Both the position numbers and the translations under genes were made by a program. From contig NZ_JALUXE010000034.1 in assembly GCF_027019125.1 (NCBI RefSeq), forward strand, positions 186,001-250,000: a stretch of DNA of 64,000 nucleotides. Reading direction: 5' to 3'. This document shows, one piece after another, positions 19,401-26,587 of this stretch. This stretch comes from Roseovarius sp. (GTDB lineage: Bacteria > Pseudomonadota > Alphaproteobacteria > Rhodobacterales > Rhodobacteraceae). Numbering within the stretch: the first letter of the stretch is position 1; every line of letters begins with the position of its first letter. The notes beneath the pieces are model-generated. The model saw nothing but the letters and a program-made list of their open reading frames with translations. It did not search any database and was not told the origin of the DNA.

Positions 19401-22400
19401 TGACACCGTGGGCAGTCTTTTTGGCGGCATTTATGACGACGGCACCGACGATCAGGCAGACATCCCTGGCGGAGGTGATAGCAGTACACCGCTGGGCGGC
19501 GTAGCCGTCATTGGCAGCGCCGCGGACGCGGCGACCGAGGGCACTTGGCAATACCGCTCGGCCGGAAGCCCTGGGTGGATGGATATCCCGCAGGGCGCCG
19601 CCAACGATACCAACGCCATCCTTCTGCCCACCGACGCTGAGCTGCGCTTTGTGCCCGTCGGTAACTACAACGGCACGCCCGGTGCTCTTGAAATCCGTTT
19701 GGCTGACGCACCGCAGTCATTCGACCCCAGTGCCGATATATCCGGCGTGTTAGGTGACGATCCGGGTCGCGACACCGATATCTGGTCAGCGGCGATCAAC
19801 CTGAACACCTCGGTCACAGCCATCAACGATGCGCCAGTCTTTGGCGGCACGGGTGCCTCTGTGACTGTCAGCGAAAGCAACAGCCCCAATAGTGGCATAG
19901 CGCCACAACAATTGGTTGCCGGCGCGACTGTGTCGGACCTTGATATCGCGACAACTCTGGGACTGGGGCAGTTCGGGGCGGGCACCATCACGGCTTCGAT
20001 GGACGGCGGGGGCCAATCGTTCGATCAACTCACGATCACCAATGCGTCCCTTCCGGGCATCGCAAGCGTTAGCGGCGGCGGTAATGGCACTGACTTGATC
20101 ATCAATCTGGCACCTACGGCGACGACCGCGCAGGTGGAGGCGATTGCCGAGGCTCTGCGCTACAACAGCAATTCCGACACATTCAGTGGTACGCGCAACA
20201 TCACGATCACACTGAGCGACGGCAACAACGACAATGGTGGGGGCAACGATGCCGGCGGTCCCTCCGCACTGTCGGATAGCCTTAGCGCGTCGGTAACGAT
20301 CACCGAGGTGAACGACCCGCCCGCTGGGGCCGACAACACGGTAAGCACACCTGAGGACACCGCTCTCGTTTTCGCAGCTGGCGACTTCAACTTCACCCAG
20401 CCGGGGGGAGAGACGGATGTCATGGACGGGGTCCGTATCGACACGCTGCCCGCGACCGGCACTTTTGTGCTGAACGGCACCGCGGTCAGCGCAGGCGACA
20501 TCATCGCGCAAGGCGATATTACCGGCGGCAATCTGATCTACACCCCAGATCCGGATGCAAACGGTACCGGCCTCGATATCTTTACCTTCTCGGTGCGCGA
20601 CGATCGCGGCGGCTTCGATACTACGCCAAAAACGATGACCGTCGATGTGACGCCGGTCAACGACGCGCCCTCGGCAACTCCATCTCAGGACTTCACGATC
20701 AGCGAAGATGATGGCCTTCAGACTATCGCAGGCTTTATGCAATCGATCGAAGAAGGAGGTGCGGCGGACGAGGACGGGCAGATAGTCTCGTTCACCATCG
20801 AAGGCGTGTCTGACGGCACCAATTACACGGCGGCCCAATTGTTCGACACATTGCCGACGTTCACCACCGCGTCGGGGGTGGGAAACACGCTGGTCTTCGA
20901 ACCAAGTGATATCCTCGCCCAAGGCGAAACGGAAACCGTCACCGTCACTGTCGGCGTGACCGACAACGGTGGCACCGCCAACGGCGGTAATGATACAGGT
21001 GCCGACCAGACCTTTACGATCACCATCACGGGCGCGAATGATCAGCCGGTACTGGACGTTCCGCTGCCGGATCAGAGTGACAATGACGGCGATACGGTCA
21101 GCGTGGATGTGTCGGGCAACTTCTCGGACCCTGATGCCAGCGACACGCTGAGATTTTCGGCCACCGGCCTGCCGCCGGGGCTGAGCATCGATCCGGGCAC
21201 CGGTGTGATCAGCGGCACGATTGATGCCGATGCCTCGGTCTCCGGGCCCTATAGCGTGACCGTGACGGCGGATGATGGCAGCGGCCTGCCCAACAGCAGC
21301 CAGAGCGACAGCTTCACATGGACGGTCGGCAACCCCCCACCGGTGGCGACGGATGACACTGACAGCACCGACGAGGACACGGCAATCAGCCGCGACGCGG
21401 CCAGCGGCGTGCTGCCCAATGACAACGATCCGGACGGCGATACGCTGACGGTCAGCCAGGTTGATGGCGGGCCGGGCAATGTCGGCGCTGCGGTGGCGGG
21501 CTCGACCGGCGGACTGTTCACGATCAACGCCGACGGCTCATATGATTTCGATCCGGACGGCGATTTCGAGAGTCTGGCTCTTGGCGAGAGCACGACCAGC
21601 ACGGTCAGCTACGAGGTCTCCGATGGCGAGGGCGGTACCGATATGGCAACGCTCACCGTGACCATCACGGGCGCGAATGATCAGCCGGTACTGGACGTTC
21701 CGCTGCCGGATCAGAGTGACAATGACGGCGATACGGTCAGCGTGGATGTGTCGGGCAACTTCTCGGACCCTGATGCCAGCGACACGCTGAGATTTTCGGC
21801 CACCGGCCTGCCGCCGGGGCTGAGCATCGATCCGGGCACCGGTGTGATCAGCGGCACGATTGATGCCGATGCCTCGGTCTCCGGGCCCTATAGCGTGACC
21901 GTGACGGCGGATGATGGCAGCGGCCTGCCCAACAGCAGCCAGAGCGACAGCTTCACATGGACGGTCGGCAACCCCCCACCGGTGGCGACGGATGATGTTT
22001 ATGTCGTCAATGAGGACCGGACGCTCACCGTTCCCGGACCTGGCGTTTTGGGCAACGATGTGGATGTGGACGGCGATGCACTATCGGTTGCAGTCGCAAC
22101 GGGGCCTTCCAATGGTAGTCTGACGCTCAATCCCGACGGTTCCTTCACCTATGTCCCGGATCGGAATTTCAACGGCACCGAAAGCTTCACCTACACTGTC
22201 ACAGATGCTGACGGGGCCACAGACACGGCGACTGTGACGATAATCGTCAATCCCGTTGGCGAATTCGCGGGAGATGTCGAGCGGGCGGACGACGATGATC
22301 GAACAGAACTCGACGATCTGCCGCGTTCCGGCATCTATGCGGACCCGATTGTCGATCTGGTAGCCGGGCAAGAGAATGACCTGTTCAGCACGCCCGCCCT

Positions 22401-23064
22401 GATGTCTGACATCAACACCGGTCTTGAGGTGGATCACCCGATCCTGACGGCCGTGAATGCGATTCAATCGCTGGAAGGTACGCCCCTGCTGCCAGTCGAG
22501 ACGGGAACTGATGTCGAAACAATTTTCGCGCGAGGTGCGGTCGAGGCGGCAGTGGAAGGGGTCGGGTTCCCGCGCATCCTTGACGAGGGTATTTTCGCGA
22601 TTCGCGATGTCAATGATCGATTGGATCAACTGTCGCAAGATGGGCGGCGTATCGACGTCGCTGATATGACGACGGTGCGCGGGGATCGCCTGAAGATTGC
22701 AGCAGACGTGACTGATCAGAACCGCGTGGTGCTGAACGTGTTCGTCCAAAGCGCGACTGGCGCGCCTTTGGCGATCGAGGCGATTGAAGCCAAAGACGCC
22801 GCCGGTGTATCGGTCGAACTGGATGTGGACGGTGGTGCTGTTCTCGCCATTGACGGCGGACGCGACCGTTCTTTCATAGAATTCGGTTTGGCCAATGGTC
22901 AGACGATATCAACAGAACTCGGGCTGCCAGGAGACGGTGCAGCCGGGATCAGTATGCGTGAAGTCTTGGATAAGACGTTCACGGCGCAAACCGAAAAGCT
23001 GGTTTTCGCCAGCGACGCCGAGGCGTCAAAACTGATACAGGCTGTAGCAAGGGTCACGACATGA
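13489..23064 (+). CDS. Giant DUF4347 / cadherin-like repeat surface protein with N-terminal LEER motif
   Basis: 3191 residues and acidic. Residues 30-39 are LEERIMFDGA, matching the LE-x-R-(I/L)-x-x-D-A/G-A type N-terminal motif found on very large exported proteins. DUF4347 follows at about 83-240 (EIYFVDSSV, VVVLDAGSDGVEQI, DAIHILSHGESGQITLG, ADILIYGCDVGQ). Then come about 25 Ig-like, cadherin-like and CSPG-type repeats, most ending in NDAP or similar (VNDAPT, NDGP). There are two identical He_PIG-type modules and a final tandem-95-type repeat near 2840. The last 270 residues are non-repetitive (from GEFAGDVERADDDD). I see no RTX GGxGxD nonapeptides and no usual signal peptide, so ordinary type I secretion is not indicated. 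Likely a long adhesin or cell-surface fibre. It overlaps the TolC gene by 4 nt. Confidence 0.9.
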   Translation: MKDGFERGVTAEDLVSDDAENTPELEYMALEERIMFDGAMGAEAVDTAVDHASDDVSGPTATADDIEAAASAIVVPTAERSEIYFVDSSVDDSESLISAIPAGAEVVVLDAGSDGVEQITSALQGRTGLDAIHILSHGESGQITLGDTILDAASINGDHADELAMIGSALSDDADILIYGCDVGQDDSAIAAFAMVTGADVAASSDATGAADLGGDWNLEVTTGDIEAAVLNAEAYGGLLAVPEVTVPVNVLTGSEDTDLAITGVSVADADGDPLTVSLDVSNGTITLAQTNGLTVTSDGSGSVSITGDAADINNALSGMIYRATSDYNGSDSLAITADDGSTVTSDSVAINVSGVNDAPTFSPTGTSVDEGETTILTEANFGVIDPDLNPLLNASPQLAKQLVFNLDASNLPTEGTLRLNGQALLAGSTFSLQDVRDGRLTYVHDGTNVLPGGTDAFAITINDGGGSGDVGPANITINLQPVNDAPTIGGNPQVFEGEGTEDEFGNPGTVTAAADIGGSLTISDVDDSIAASQITITNINNDGEGALFWDANGNGRLDAGEALSGGETFAASELANGRLRFAHDGNEPDGINPRFDIEVTDAGGGAGNANALSSGPQTIEITVDPNDDNPELTTNSSVTVTAGGSDSVAIGNANLQATDVDTDSQNVVYTVTQVPTKGELRLDGEILGIGARFTQADIDSGRLDYNRTESFVDGDTDTFRFDVRDSTLRAFNNPGVEGADRDPDGTIREHTFTIDFSGSEADGTPPGPAAPGRSGIVEIGSSNSVGVTVTEDDGVVGGIDTIPITSTELQYNLQTNDGSGGTVAVPAAETVYRITAAPGNGTLLLSGSALANFDTFTQADIDNGNLQFVHDGSEFHQGRFQFSVSGGTGTEIAGSFTLDAISTNDAPTVATNDPDLLPEGGTTRITASEISLSDVDTDNEPGEPSGEARDDDLMFRITSLPANGMLERFDGTNWVAVTQDDLLSSDLLTVTAEGETGGLRYTHDGTENFADAFSVEVRDDLTFASAFDVQSQSGVGVAAPNNLSSTATVNLTIASQNDAPIAPQGPSDPDTTIIDANGDSQTTANDPLYLAEGETGTITDTLLNTVDPDNTDPETLQYRLTDSPANGSLALNGRQLGVGSTFTQADIDAGRVTYEHDGTENFSDQFRFVVSDSVSDSVFLPGGASGESTFEIFVDAARNDAPEIVNNGDSTVDIFGTFTHNFGSDLTITDEDLAAVDTAAGEVDFIQATIVLQDSSGNNVDLSGTGGMTLGSTTGLTLIDGDDSNGDLVVQGTLADVQAALTGLAVELPNVDFNDTFTLEVTVDDRLRDGSGALTVGANGGPANEDGTPIDATNNRDILSVTFRASDDNDDPVATATPGDKTVNEDTVLDLSGYVIDDVDAFDSDLTVTLNVTNGHLSVIGDATTGDPSSLNLTGTISEINAQLAQLTYVADANFHSPDGTTRVNDDTLTISVNDGGNSGTGGGADVVLPPTQIAINPVNDGPTLTVPGTQTLDSGTSITLSGANAPQVGDPNDVSNTPFNDVQRVTVSIPTGDGVLTVSSGGLTDQNPGSDEVLVLEGTLTDINAALDGLTFAPTDPNVDASVTVTVEIDDQANGGTALPNGVGGALTASDSFVIQVSSVNDGPAVNPPIDQAVAEDSSLSFSIGNGNAFTISDPDDFGTVMEATVSVNYGAITAAGGSGATLAGDGSGALTIIGTEAQINAALDGLIYTPNADFHSNGAGRSDTITVTIDDQGNTGVGGAKSAAQSVSINVTPVNDRPVASGGPVTVSATPEDQTGTGVELSSLLGGTYSDATDNQTGAGVDGGDTSTPLTFVAIVGFTGYDPAQGTWQVSDGSGGWIDVPTSGLSASNALIVETGREIRFDPAADFHGTPGTVNVRLADGDGSRSITASAGAGDLKNLSSEGGTDQTGRWSAGSVAIQTAVTAENDRPTGSDATLAAVGEDTTTPPGDTVGSLFGGIYDDGTDDQADIPGGGDSSTPLGGVAVIGSAADAATEGTWQYRSAGSPGWMDIPQGAANDTNAILLPTDAELRFVPVGNYNGTPGALEIRLADAPQSFDPSADISGVLGDDPGRDTDIWSAAINLNTSVTAINDAPVFGGTGASVTVSESNSPNSGIAPQQLVAGATVSDLDIATTLGLGQFGAGTITASMDGGGQSFDQLTITNASLPGIASVSGGGNGTDLIINLAPTATTAQVEAIAEALRYNSNSDTFSGTRNITITLSDGNNDNGGGNDAGGPSALSDSLSASVTITEVNDPPAGADNTVSTPEDTALVFAAGDFNFTQPGGETDVMDGVRIDTLPATGTFVLNGTAVSAGDIIAQGDITGGNLIYTPDPDANGTGLDIFTFSVRDDRGGFDTTPKTMTVDVTPVNDAPSATPSQDFTISEDDGLQTIAGFMQSIEEGGAADEDGQIVSFTIEGVSDGTNYTAAQLFDTLPTFTTASGVGNTLVFEPSDILAQGETETVTVTVGVTDNGGTANGGNDTGADQTFTITITGANDQPVLDVPLPDQSDNDGDTVSVDVSGNFSDPDASDTLRFSATGLPPGLSIDPGTGVISGTIDADASVSGPYSVTVTADDGSGLPNSSQSDSFTWTVGNPPPVATDDTDSTDEDTAISRDAASGVLPNDNDPDGDTLTVSQVDGGPGNVGAAVAGSTGGLFTINADGSYDFDPDGDFESLALGESTTSTVSYEVSDGEGGTDMATLTVTITGANDQPVLDVPLPDQSDNDGDTVSVDVSGNFSDPDASDTLRFSATGLPPGLSIDPGTGVISGTIDADASVSGPYSVTVTADDGSGLPNSSQSDSFTWTVGNPPPVATDDVYVVNEDRTLTVPGPGVLGNDVDVDGDALSVAVATGPSNGSLTLNPDGSFTYVPDRNFNGTESFTYTVTDADGATDTATVTIIVNPVGEFAGDVERADDDDRTELDDLPRSGIYADPIVDLVAGQENDLFSTPALMSDINTGLEVDHPILTAVNAIQSLEGTPLLPVETGTDVETIFARGAVEAAVEGVGFPRILDEGIFAIRDVNDRLDQLSQDGRRIDVADMTTVRGDRLKIAADVTDQNRVVLNVFVQSATGAPLAIEAIEAKDAAGVSVELDVDGGAVLAIDGGRDRSFIEFGLANGQTISTELGLPGDGAAGISMREVLDKTFTAQTEKLVFASDAEASKLIQAVARVTT
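21022..21356 (+). repeat. 335-bp direct repeat in the giant gene, copy 1
   Basis: Identical, as far as I can compare base by base, to 21661-21995. It encodes one He_PIG-like module from GANDQPVLDVPLPDQ to WTVGNPPPVATDD. The unit between copies (639 bp) also contains a tandem-95-like module. Confidence 0.92.
21661..21995 (+). repeat. 335-bp direct repeat in the giant gene, copy 2
   Basis: Second copy of the repeat at 21022-21356, offset 639 bp. Perfect identity at DNA level, including silent sites, points to recent duplication or gene conversion, and to possible length variation by recombination in steps of 213 codons. Confidence 0.92.
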
Positions 23065-24611
23065 TAAACGAAGTTCGGATGGCCTCCGGTAAATTCACAG
23101 GCATCCAAATGGCGGGCCCGGTTCGTCGCGGTCTCAAGGCGGGGATGGGGATGCTGGCACTGGCGGCCATCGCCGGGTGCACGGTCGCGCCCGAGCCTTT
23201 CACCAAAGCAGAAATGGAGGCGTTTGCCGCCGACAGAGAGCGACGGGTCATCTCGGAAAATCAGACGCCCGTGACGCATAGCATCGACCTCTACGATGCA
23301 ATGGCACGCGCGTTGAAATACAATTTGGATCATCGCCTGGAAATGGCCGACCTTGCGTTGAGAAGCGCCGAGCTCCGTGAGGCCGAATTCGACATGCTGC
23401 CCGAATTAGTGGCGAGGGTCGACTGGTCGGACCGGAACAATGATCCGTTCTCGCGGTCCCTCAATCAGGATGGAACGGTTGATCCACTGGCCTCTACCTC
23501 GGCGGATCCGGGCAGCGATTCAGGGAGTTTGGAACTGAGTTGGGATATTCTTGACTTTGGCTTATCATACTACCGGGCCAAGCAGGCTGGCGATCGTTTC
23601 TTAATTGCCGAGGAACAACGCCGGGCAGCGATCAATCGCGTGATTGAGGATGTCCGCACGGCGTATTGGCGCGCGGTCGCCGCCGAGCGTCTTCTTGGAC
23701 AGATCAGTCAGCTGGAGAATCGCGCTCAAGCAGCTTTGAGCGTGGCGCGCGGCCAGGTTAAGAATGGCGAAGGTGATCGGTTGGAAGCGCTGCGATTCCA
23801 GCGCGAAATGCTCGATACGCTGCGCACTGCGCAGGAGTTGCGGCGGGATCTGTTCGTTGCCAAGAACCAGTTGGCGGCATTGATGAATTTGCCGCAGAAC
23901 CAGCAGTTCTCTGTCGTCGTCCCGAAGCGCGCCGGTCTCAAAACGCCGATCACGGCCTTGTCTTCGGATGACATGACACGAATGGCGTTGCGCAACCGGC
24001 CTGAAATGCGGGAAATCGCCTATCGCCTGCGCATCAATGAGGAAGAGGAAAAGGCATCTGTGCTGGCGCTCCTTCCATCCATCCGCGGGTATCTGGGCGT
24101 CAACTACGATTCTAACGATTATCTCGTGAACGAAAATTGGACCGGATGGGGCGCCCGTGTGTCGTGGGACCTGATGAACCTGGCCAAATACCCGCGAAGT
24201 AAGAACCGTGTCGCGCGTCAGGGCGACCTTCTCGATGCGCGGTCGCTGGCCTTGTCCCAAGCAATCGCAACGCAGGTGTTCGTTGCAAACAAGCGATTCC
24301 ATAGCCTGCAGCATGAGGCCGAGACAGCGCGCCAATACCACAACACCTCCGATCAAATCTTCTCGCAGGCGCGAGACGAGTATCAGACAGGCGTAGGCTC
24401 TCAACGAGAACTCGTGCGCGAGAACCTCAACGCGATCCTTGCATCGTTGCGCTATGACGCGACCTACGCGGAAATGCAGGGAGCTTTTGCGAATGTTTAC
24501 GCTGCTGTCGGCCTCAACGCCTACGATGGAAAGCTCACTGGTCAGGAAAGCGTCGAAGTACTCTCAGGCGCATTGCGGAAAATGTGGCGCGAACGCGGAG
24601 ACAAGGGATAA
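23061..24611 (+). CDS. TolC-family outer-membrane efflux lipoprotein
   Basis: 516 residues. A lipobox, LAAIAGC, lies near residue 40 after a basic N-terminus; a later internal Met (MAGPVRRGLKAG) could be the real start. The rest is TolC-like with two outer-membrane-factor halves: helical stretches rich in Ala, Arg and Glu (DLALRSAELREAEFDMLPELVARVD, ISQLENRAQAALSVARGQVKNGEGDRLEALRFQREML) and paired beta segments (GSLELSWDILDFGLSYYRAKQAGDR, WGARVSWDLMNLAKYPRSKNRVA). It should form the outer-membrane and periplasmic channel for the giant protein. Its ATG overlaps the stop of the giant gene by 4 nt, tying the two together. Confidence 0.9.
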   Translation: MINEVRMASGKFTGIQMAGPVRRGLKAGMGMLALAAIAGCTVAPEPFTKAEMEAFAADRERRVISENQTPVTHSIDLYDAMARALKYNLDHRLEMADLALRSAELREAEFDMLPELVARVDWSDRNNDPFSRSLNQDGTVDPLASTSADPGSDSGSLELSWDILDFGLSYYRAKQAGDRFLIAEEQRRAAINRVIEDVRTAYWRAVAAERLLGQISQLENRAQAALSVARGQVKNGEGDRLEALRFQREMLDTLRTAQELRRDLFVAKNQLAALMNLPQNQQFSVVVPKRAGLKTPITALSSDDMTRMALRNRPEMREIAYRLRINEEEEKASVLALLPSIRGYLGVNYDSNDYLVNENWTGWGARVSWDLMNLAKYPRSKNRVARQGDLLDARSLALSQAIATQVFVANKRFHSLQHEAETARQYHNTSDQIFSQARDEYQTGVGSQRELVRENLNAILASLRYDATYAEMQGAFANVYAAVGLNAYDGKLTGQESVEVLSGALRKMWRERGDKG

Positions 24612-24973
24612 CTCTTTAATCCGCGCCTTCTCAGCTGTCGTCTGGCCTGACCGTTCGCCGCCATCGCGCTGAGCCTACCGGCCCCAAAGCCGGAGCAGGA
24701 GTGAAGCTTGGTCATCGGAAGTGCGACCCGACATGGCAAAAAATTATAACAAACCCACTGGCTGCGGGCCACCGACGGTTCGGTTTAGCCGAAAGTTTGT
24801 GCGGCAAGGCCGCTGTCGTTCACGGTTATGGCCCGTCTTGCAATTTGAATGTCCTGTTCAAGGAGTTCGCCCATATTCTAACGCTAACGCAGCGAAGGTC
24901 CGGATTCCGCCGTCCATGACGCCTCTATAGCCACGTCGGCCTTGTCAGCTCTGGTATGATTTGAGCTGCATGA
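24612..24973. other. Intergenic region after the secretion operon
   Basis: About 360 bases with no gene. It contains the second copy of the diverged intergenic repeat (24838-24914) and marks the change from the secretion cluster to the accessory region. No clear terminator hairpin with a T-run was seen after the TolC stop. Confidence 0.6.
24838..24914 (+). repeat. Dispersed intergenic repeat, copy B
   Basis: Same 66-base spacing from aatgtc to gccgt as copy A at 8197-8275, with conserved ends (gcaatttgaatgtc, gcagcgaa, tccgga, tccgccgt) and a diverged middle. Confidence 0.5.
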
Positions 24974-25495
24974 TCACGTCCTCGCCGAGATGTCGTAGGG
25001 GGTCTGGCGGAACAGGATGCCCTGATCCTTCAGCGTGGCTTCGGACAAGCGGCAGGCGGCGCCGTAGACAGCCAGATCGTCCCCGAAGTCCGGCGCGGCC
25101 GCAGCGAGGTCGTCGCGGATCAACTTCAGCACTGCGCGGGTCAGGACGTTGCCGCCCCCGGGGCTGCGGTCCTTCAGGATGCCGTTATAGAGCAGGGCGA
25201 CGGCGCGCTCCCCATGCACACCCAGAAGCGGGCCGGCGGGTACGTCACCCATGGGCTGCCGGGTCTCGGAGAACCAGACGTGACGGGCAAGGTCGGCAAA
25301 GCGGATCGCTGGGTCGATCCGGCCGTCCTCGTCGAAGACCGCGGGGCCGAGGGTGCAGAAGCGGAAGCCGCCGCCGCCCTCCCATCCGACATCCTTCGAT
25401 ATGCCGCCCTGTTCGCCCTCAATGACCTTTTGCAGGCGCAGGGCGCAATGAGTGCGGGCAACCCCACGAAACTCTCTCGACCCGGAAGACCAATC
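24974..25495 (-). pseudogene. C-terminal remnant of a site-specific DNA adenine methyltransferase
   Basis: The open frame on the minus strand reads KVIEGEQGGISKDVGWEGGGGFRF early and LYGAACRLSEATLKDQGIL-like residues late, ending FRQTPYDISART. The GEQGGISK..GW.GGGGF block and the closing FKQTPYDI-type end are typical of the C-terminal part of type III-like (Mod) and related DNA methyltransferases. The SAM-binding and DPPY parts are missing: an in-frame stop lies just upstream near 25498 and no start codon or ribosome site fits. I read it as a 5'-truncated remnant at the edge of the accessory region. Confidence 0.7.
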
Positions 25496-25716
25496 TCACG
25501 GATCCAAACTCGTGTGGGCAAGATTTTTCGTTTTTTTCTTCGCCAATCCTGCGACCGGCCAAAATCTACTCCGAAGACGCAAGACAGGAGTTTCGAAACA
25601 CCCTCTCCAAGCAGATCCATCCCCGGATTTCTGACGGTCGTGACGGCAAATGCCGTTTTCTCCGGACGCGGCCATTGGGCACGAACGCCCCCGGATCCCA
25701 TGCTGGAGGTTTACTC
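25496..25716. other. Short non-coding stretch after the methyltransferase remnant
   Basis: No gene recognised. It contains the break point of the truncated methyltransferase and the upstream region, with ribosome site CTGGAGG, of the next gene. Confidence 0.5.
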
Positions 25717-26118
25717 ATGAACTCTATCATCTTCACTCACTTCGAAGTGCCTGATGAGGGCGCTGCGCCCCTCACTGTGGCCCTCGACCGTCTGAGCGCC
25801 TGGCTTGATGTCGAGCGCGACACGCTGGGTCGCGTGCTTGCGCAAGCCGGCCAATTGCAGGCCAGCAACGCGCTCGAAGCGCTGGACCAGCTGCATCTGG
25901 AACCAGGTCACGGCCCAGCCGAGATCCGCGAGTTGCTCGAGCACGCGCTCGTGCTTCTCGAGGTTCTGCTCGGAACCCTGCGCGGCATGTCCTGCCGCCA
26001 GGGGACGATTTCGGCATGGGGGCTGCCGGGACCTGCGGCGTTCGACATGCATGTGCGCTGGTCAGGCGCGCGACTCGAGGACATCACGATTACGCTCGAG
26101 CGCGCGCTGGCGACCTGA
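25717..26118 (+). CDS. Hypothetical protein
   Basis: 133 residues from the ATG at 25717 (MNSIIFTHFEVPDEG), with CTGGAGG 7 nt upstream. No known family recognised. It is soluble, with helical stretches (RLSAWLDVERDTLGRVLAQAGQLQASNALEALDQ; EIRELLEHALVLLEVLLGTLRG) and a C-terminal beta-like part. Codon use is typical of the genome and a strong terminator follows the stop, so it is probably a real, singly transcribed gene of plasmid or phage type. Confidence 0.6.
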   Translation: MNSIIFTHFEVPDEGAAPLTVALDRLSAWLDVERDTLGRVLAQAGQLQASNALEALDQLHLEPGHGPAEIRELLEHALVLLEVLLGTLRGMSCRQGTISAWGLPGPAAFDMHVRWSGARLEDITITLERALAT

Positions 26119-26130
26119 AACGGACAGGGC

Positions 26131-26166
26131 AGGGGCCCCGGTAATCTGCCGGGGCCTATTCTTTCG
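26131..26166 (+). terminator. Rho-independent terminator
   Basis: Stem ggccccgg (26134-26141) with ccggggcc (26149-26156), followed by tattctttc, 13 nt after the stop of the hypothetical gene. Confidence 0.8.
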
Positions 26167-26193
26167 TATCCGATAAGACTGGTTATCGGATAC
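26166..26193. promoter_or_regulatory. Operator-like inverted repeat upstream of the glycosylase remnant
   Basis: Perfect 11-bp arms, gtatccgataa (26166-26176) and ttatcggatac (26183-26193), with a 6-nt spacer. It lies 37 nt before the ATG at 26231 and may bind a dimeric repressor. No T-run follows, so it is less likely to be a terminator. Confidence 0.45.
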
Positions 26194-26230
26194 TATTGGC
26201 AATGGCTGCGAAGAGCAGGGGAGGGACACG

Positions 26231-26587
26231 ATGATGGCGCTGCGAGAACGTCTGACGGCGCATCTCAACCAGAATTGGCGGGAGGACCTGGAGCCGGTCT
26301 CGCGCGGCTTCTTCGAGGGCGTCGAGCCGGACCTGGGCGAGCTTCCCGAGTGGGACGTCCCTGATCTCTTCCCGGATCGCTTGGATCTCGGGCATTTGAG
26401 AGAAGTCGAAGATCCGGTCCCGGTCCGTCATATGCTACGTGCGTTCGACGGCCTTACGCCCGATCGGGTCCGGGTCGTGATCCTCGGGCAGGACCCCTAT
26501 CCGCGACGCGCCGGGGCAACAGGTCGGGCCTTCGCCCCCGGAACGATCCGATCTGGCGTCGGGTGTGTGGGTGTTGCCCCATCATGA
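26231..26587 (+). pseudogene. Truncated uracil-DNA glycosylase-superfamily gene
   Basis: 118 residues. The part HMLRAFDGLTPDRVRVVILGQDPYPRRAGATGRAFAPG is the N-terminal catalytic region of the uracil-DNA glycosylase superfamily, with the GQDPY motif carrying the catalytic Asp and Pro in place of the usual next His. A full enzyme has about 220-250 residues; here homology stops after about residue 105 and the frame ends in an unrelated tail. The leucine-loop and HPSP-type motif are missing. The gene seems cut by an insertion or deletion at about 26560, where the convergent metallopeptidase gene begins. Probably non-functional. Confidence 0.7.

Noticed and set aside
18172..19551. 459-codon open frame antisense to the giant gene, and many similar ones in 14-23 kb
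   Set aside because: They mirror the repeat structure of the sense gene, have no ribosome sites and no recognisable protein; they are by-products of GC-rich third positions.
13489..23064. Giant protein as a classic RTX type I secretion substrate
   Set aside because: No GGxGxD nonapeptide repeats were found and no ABC ATPase is encoded near; the N-terminal LEER motif and M50 partner point to another route.
25214..25720. 168-codon plus-strand frame opposite the methyltransferase remnant
   Set aside because: The minus strand encodes recognisable methyltransferase residues here; the plus frame has no known features and ends over the next gene's start.
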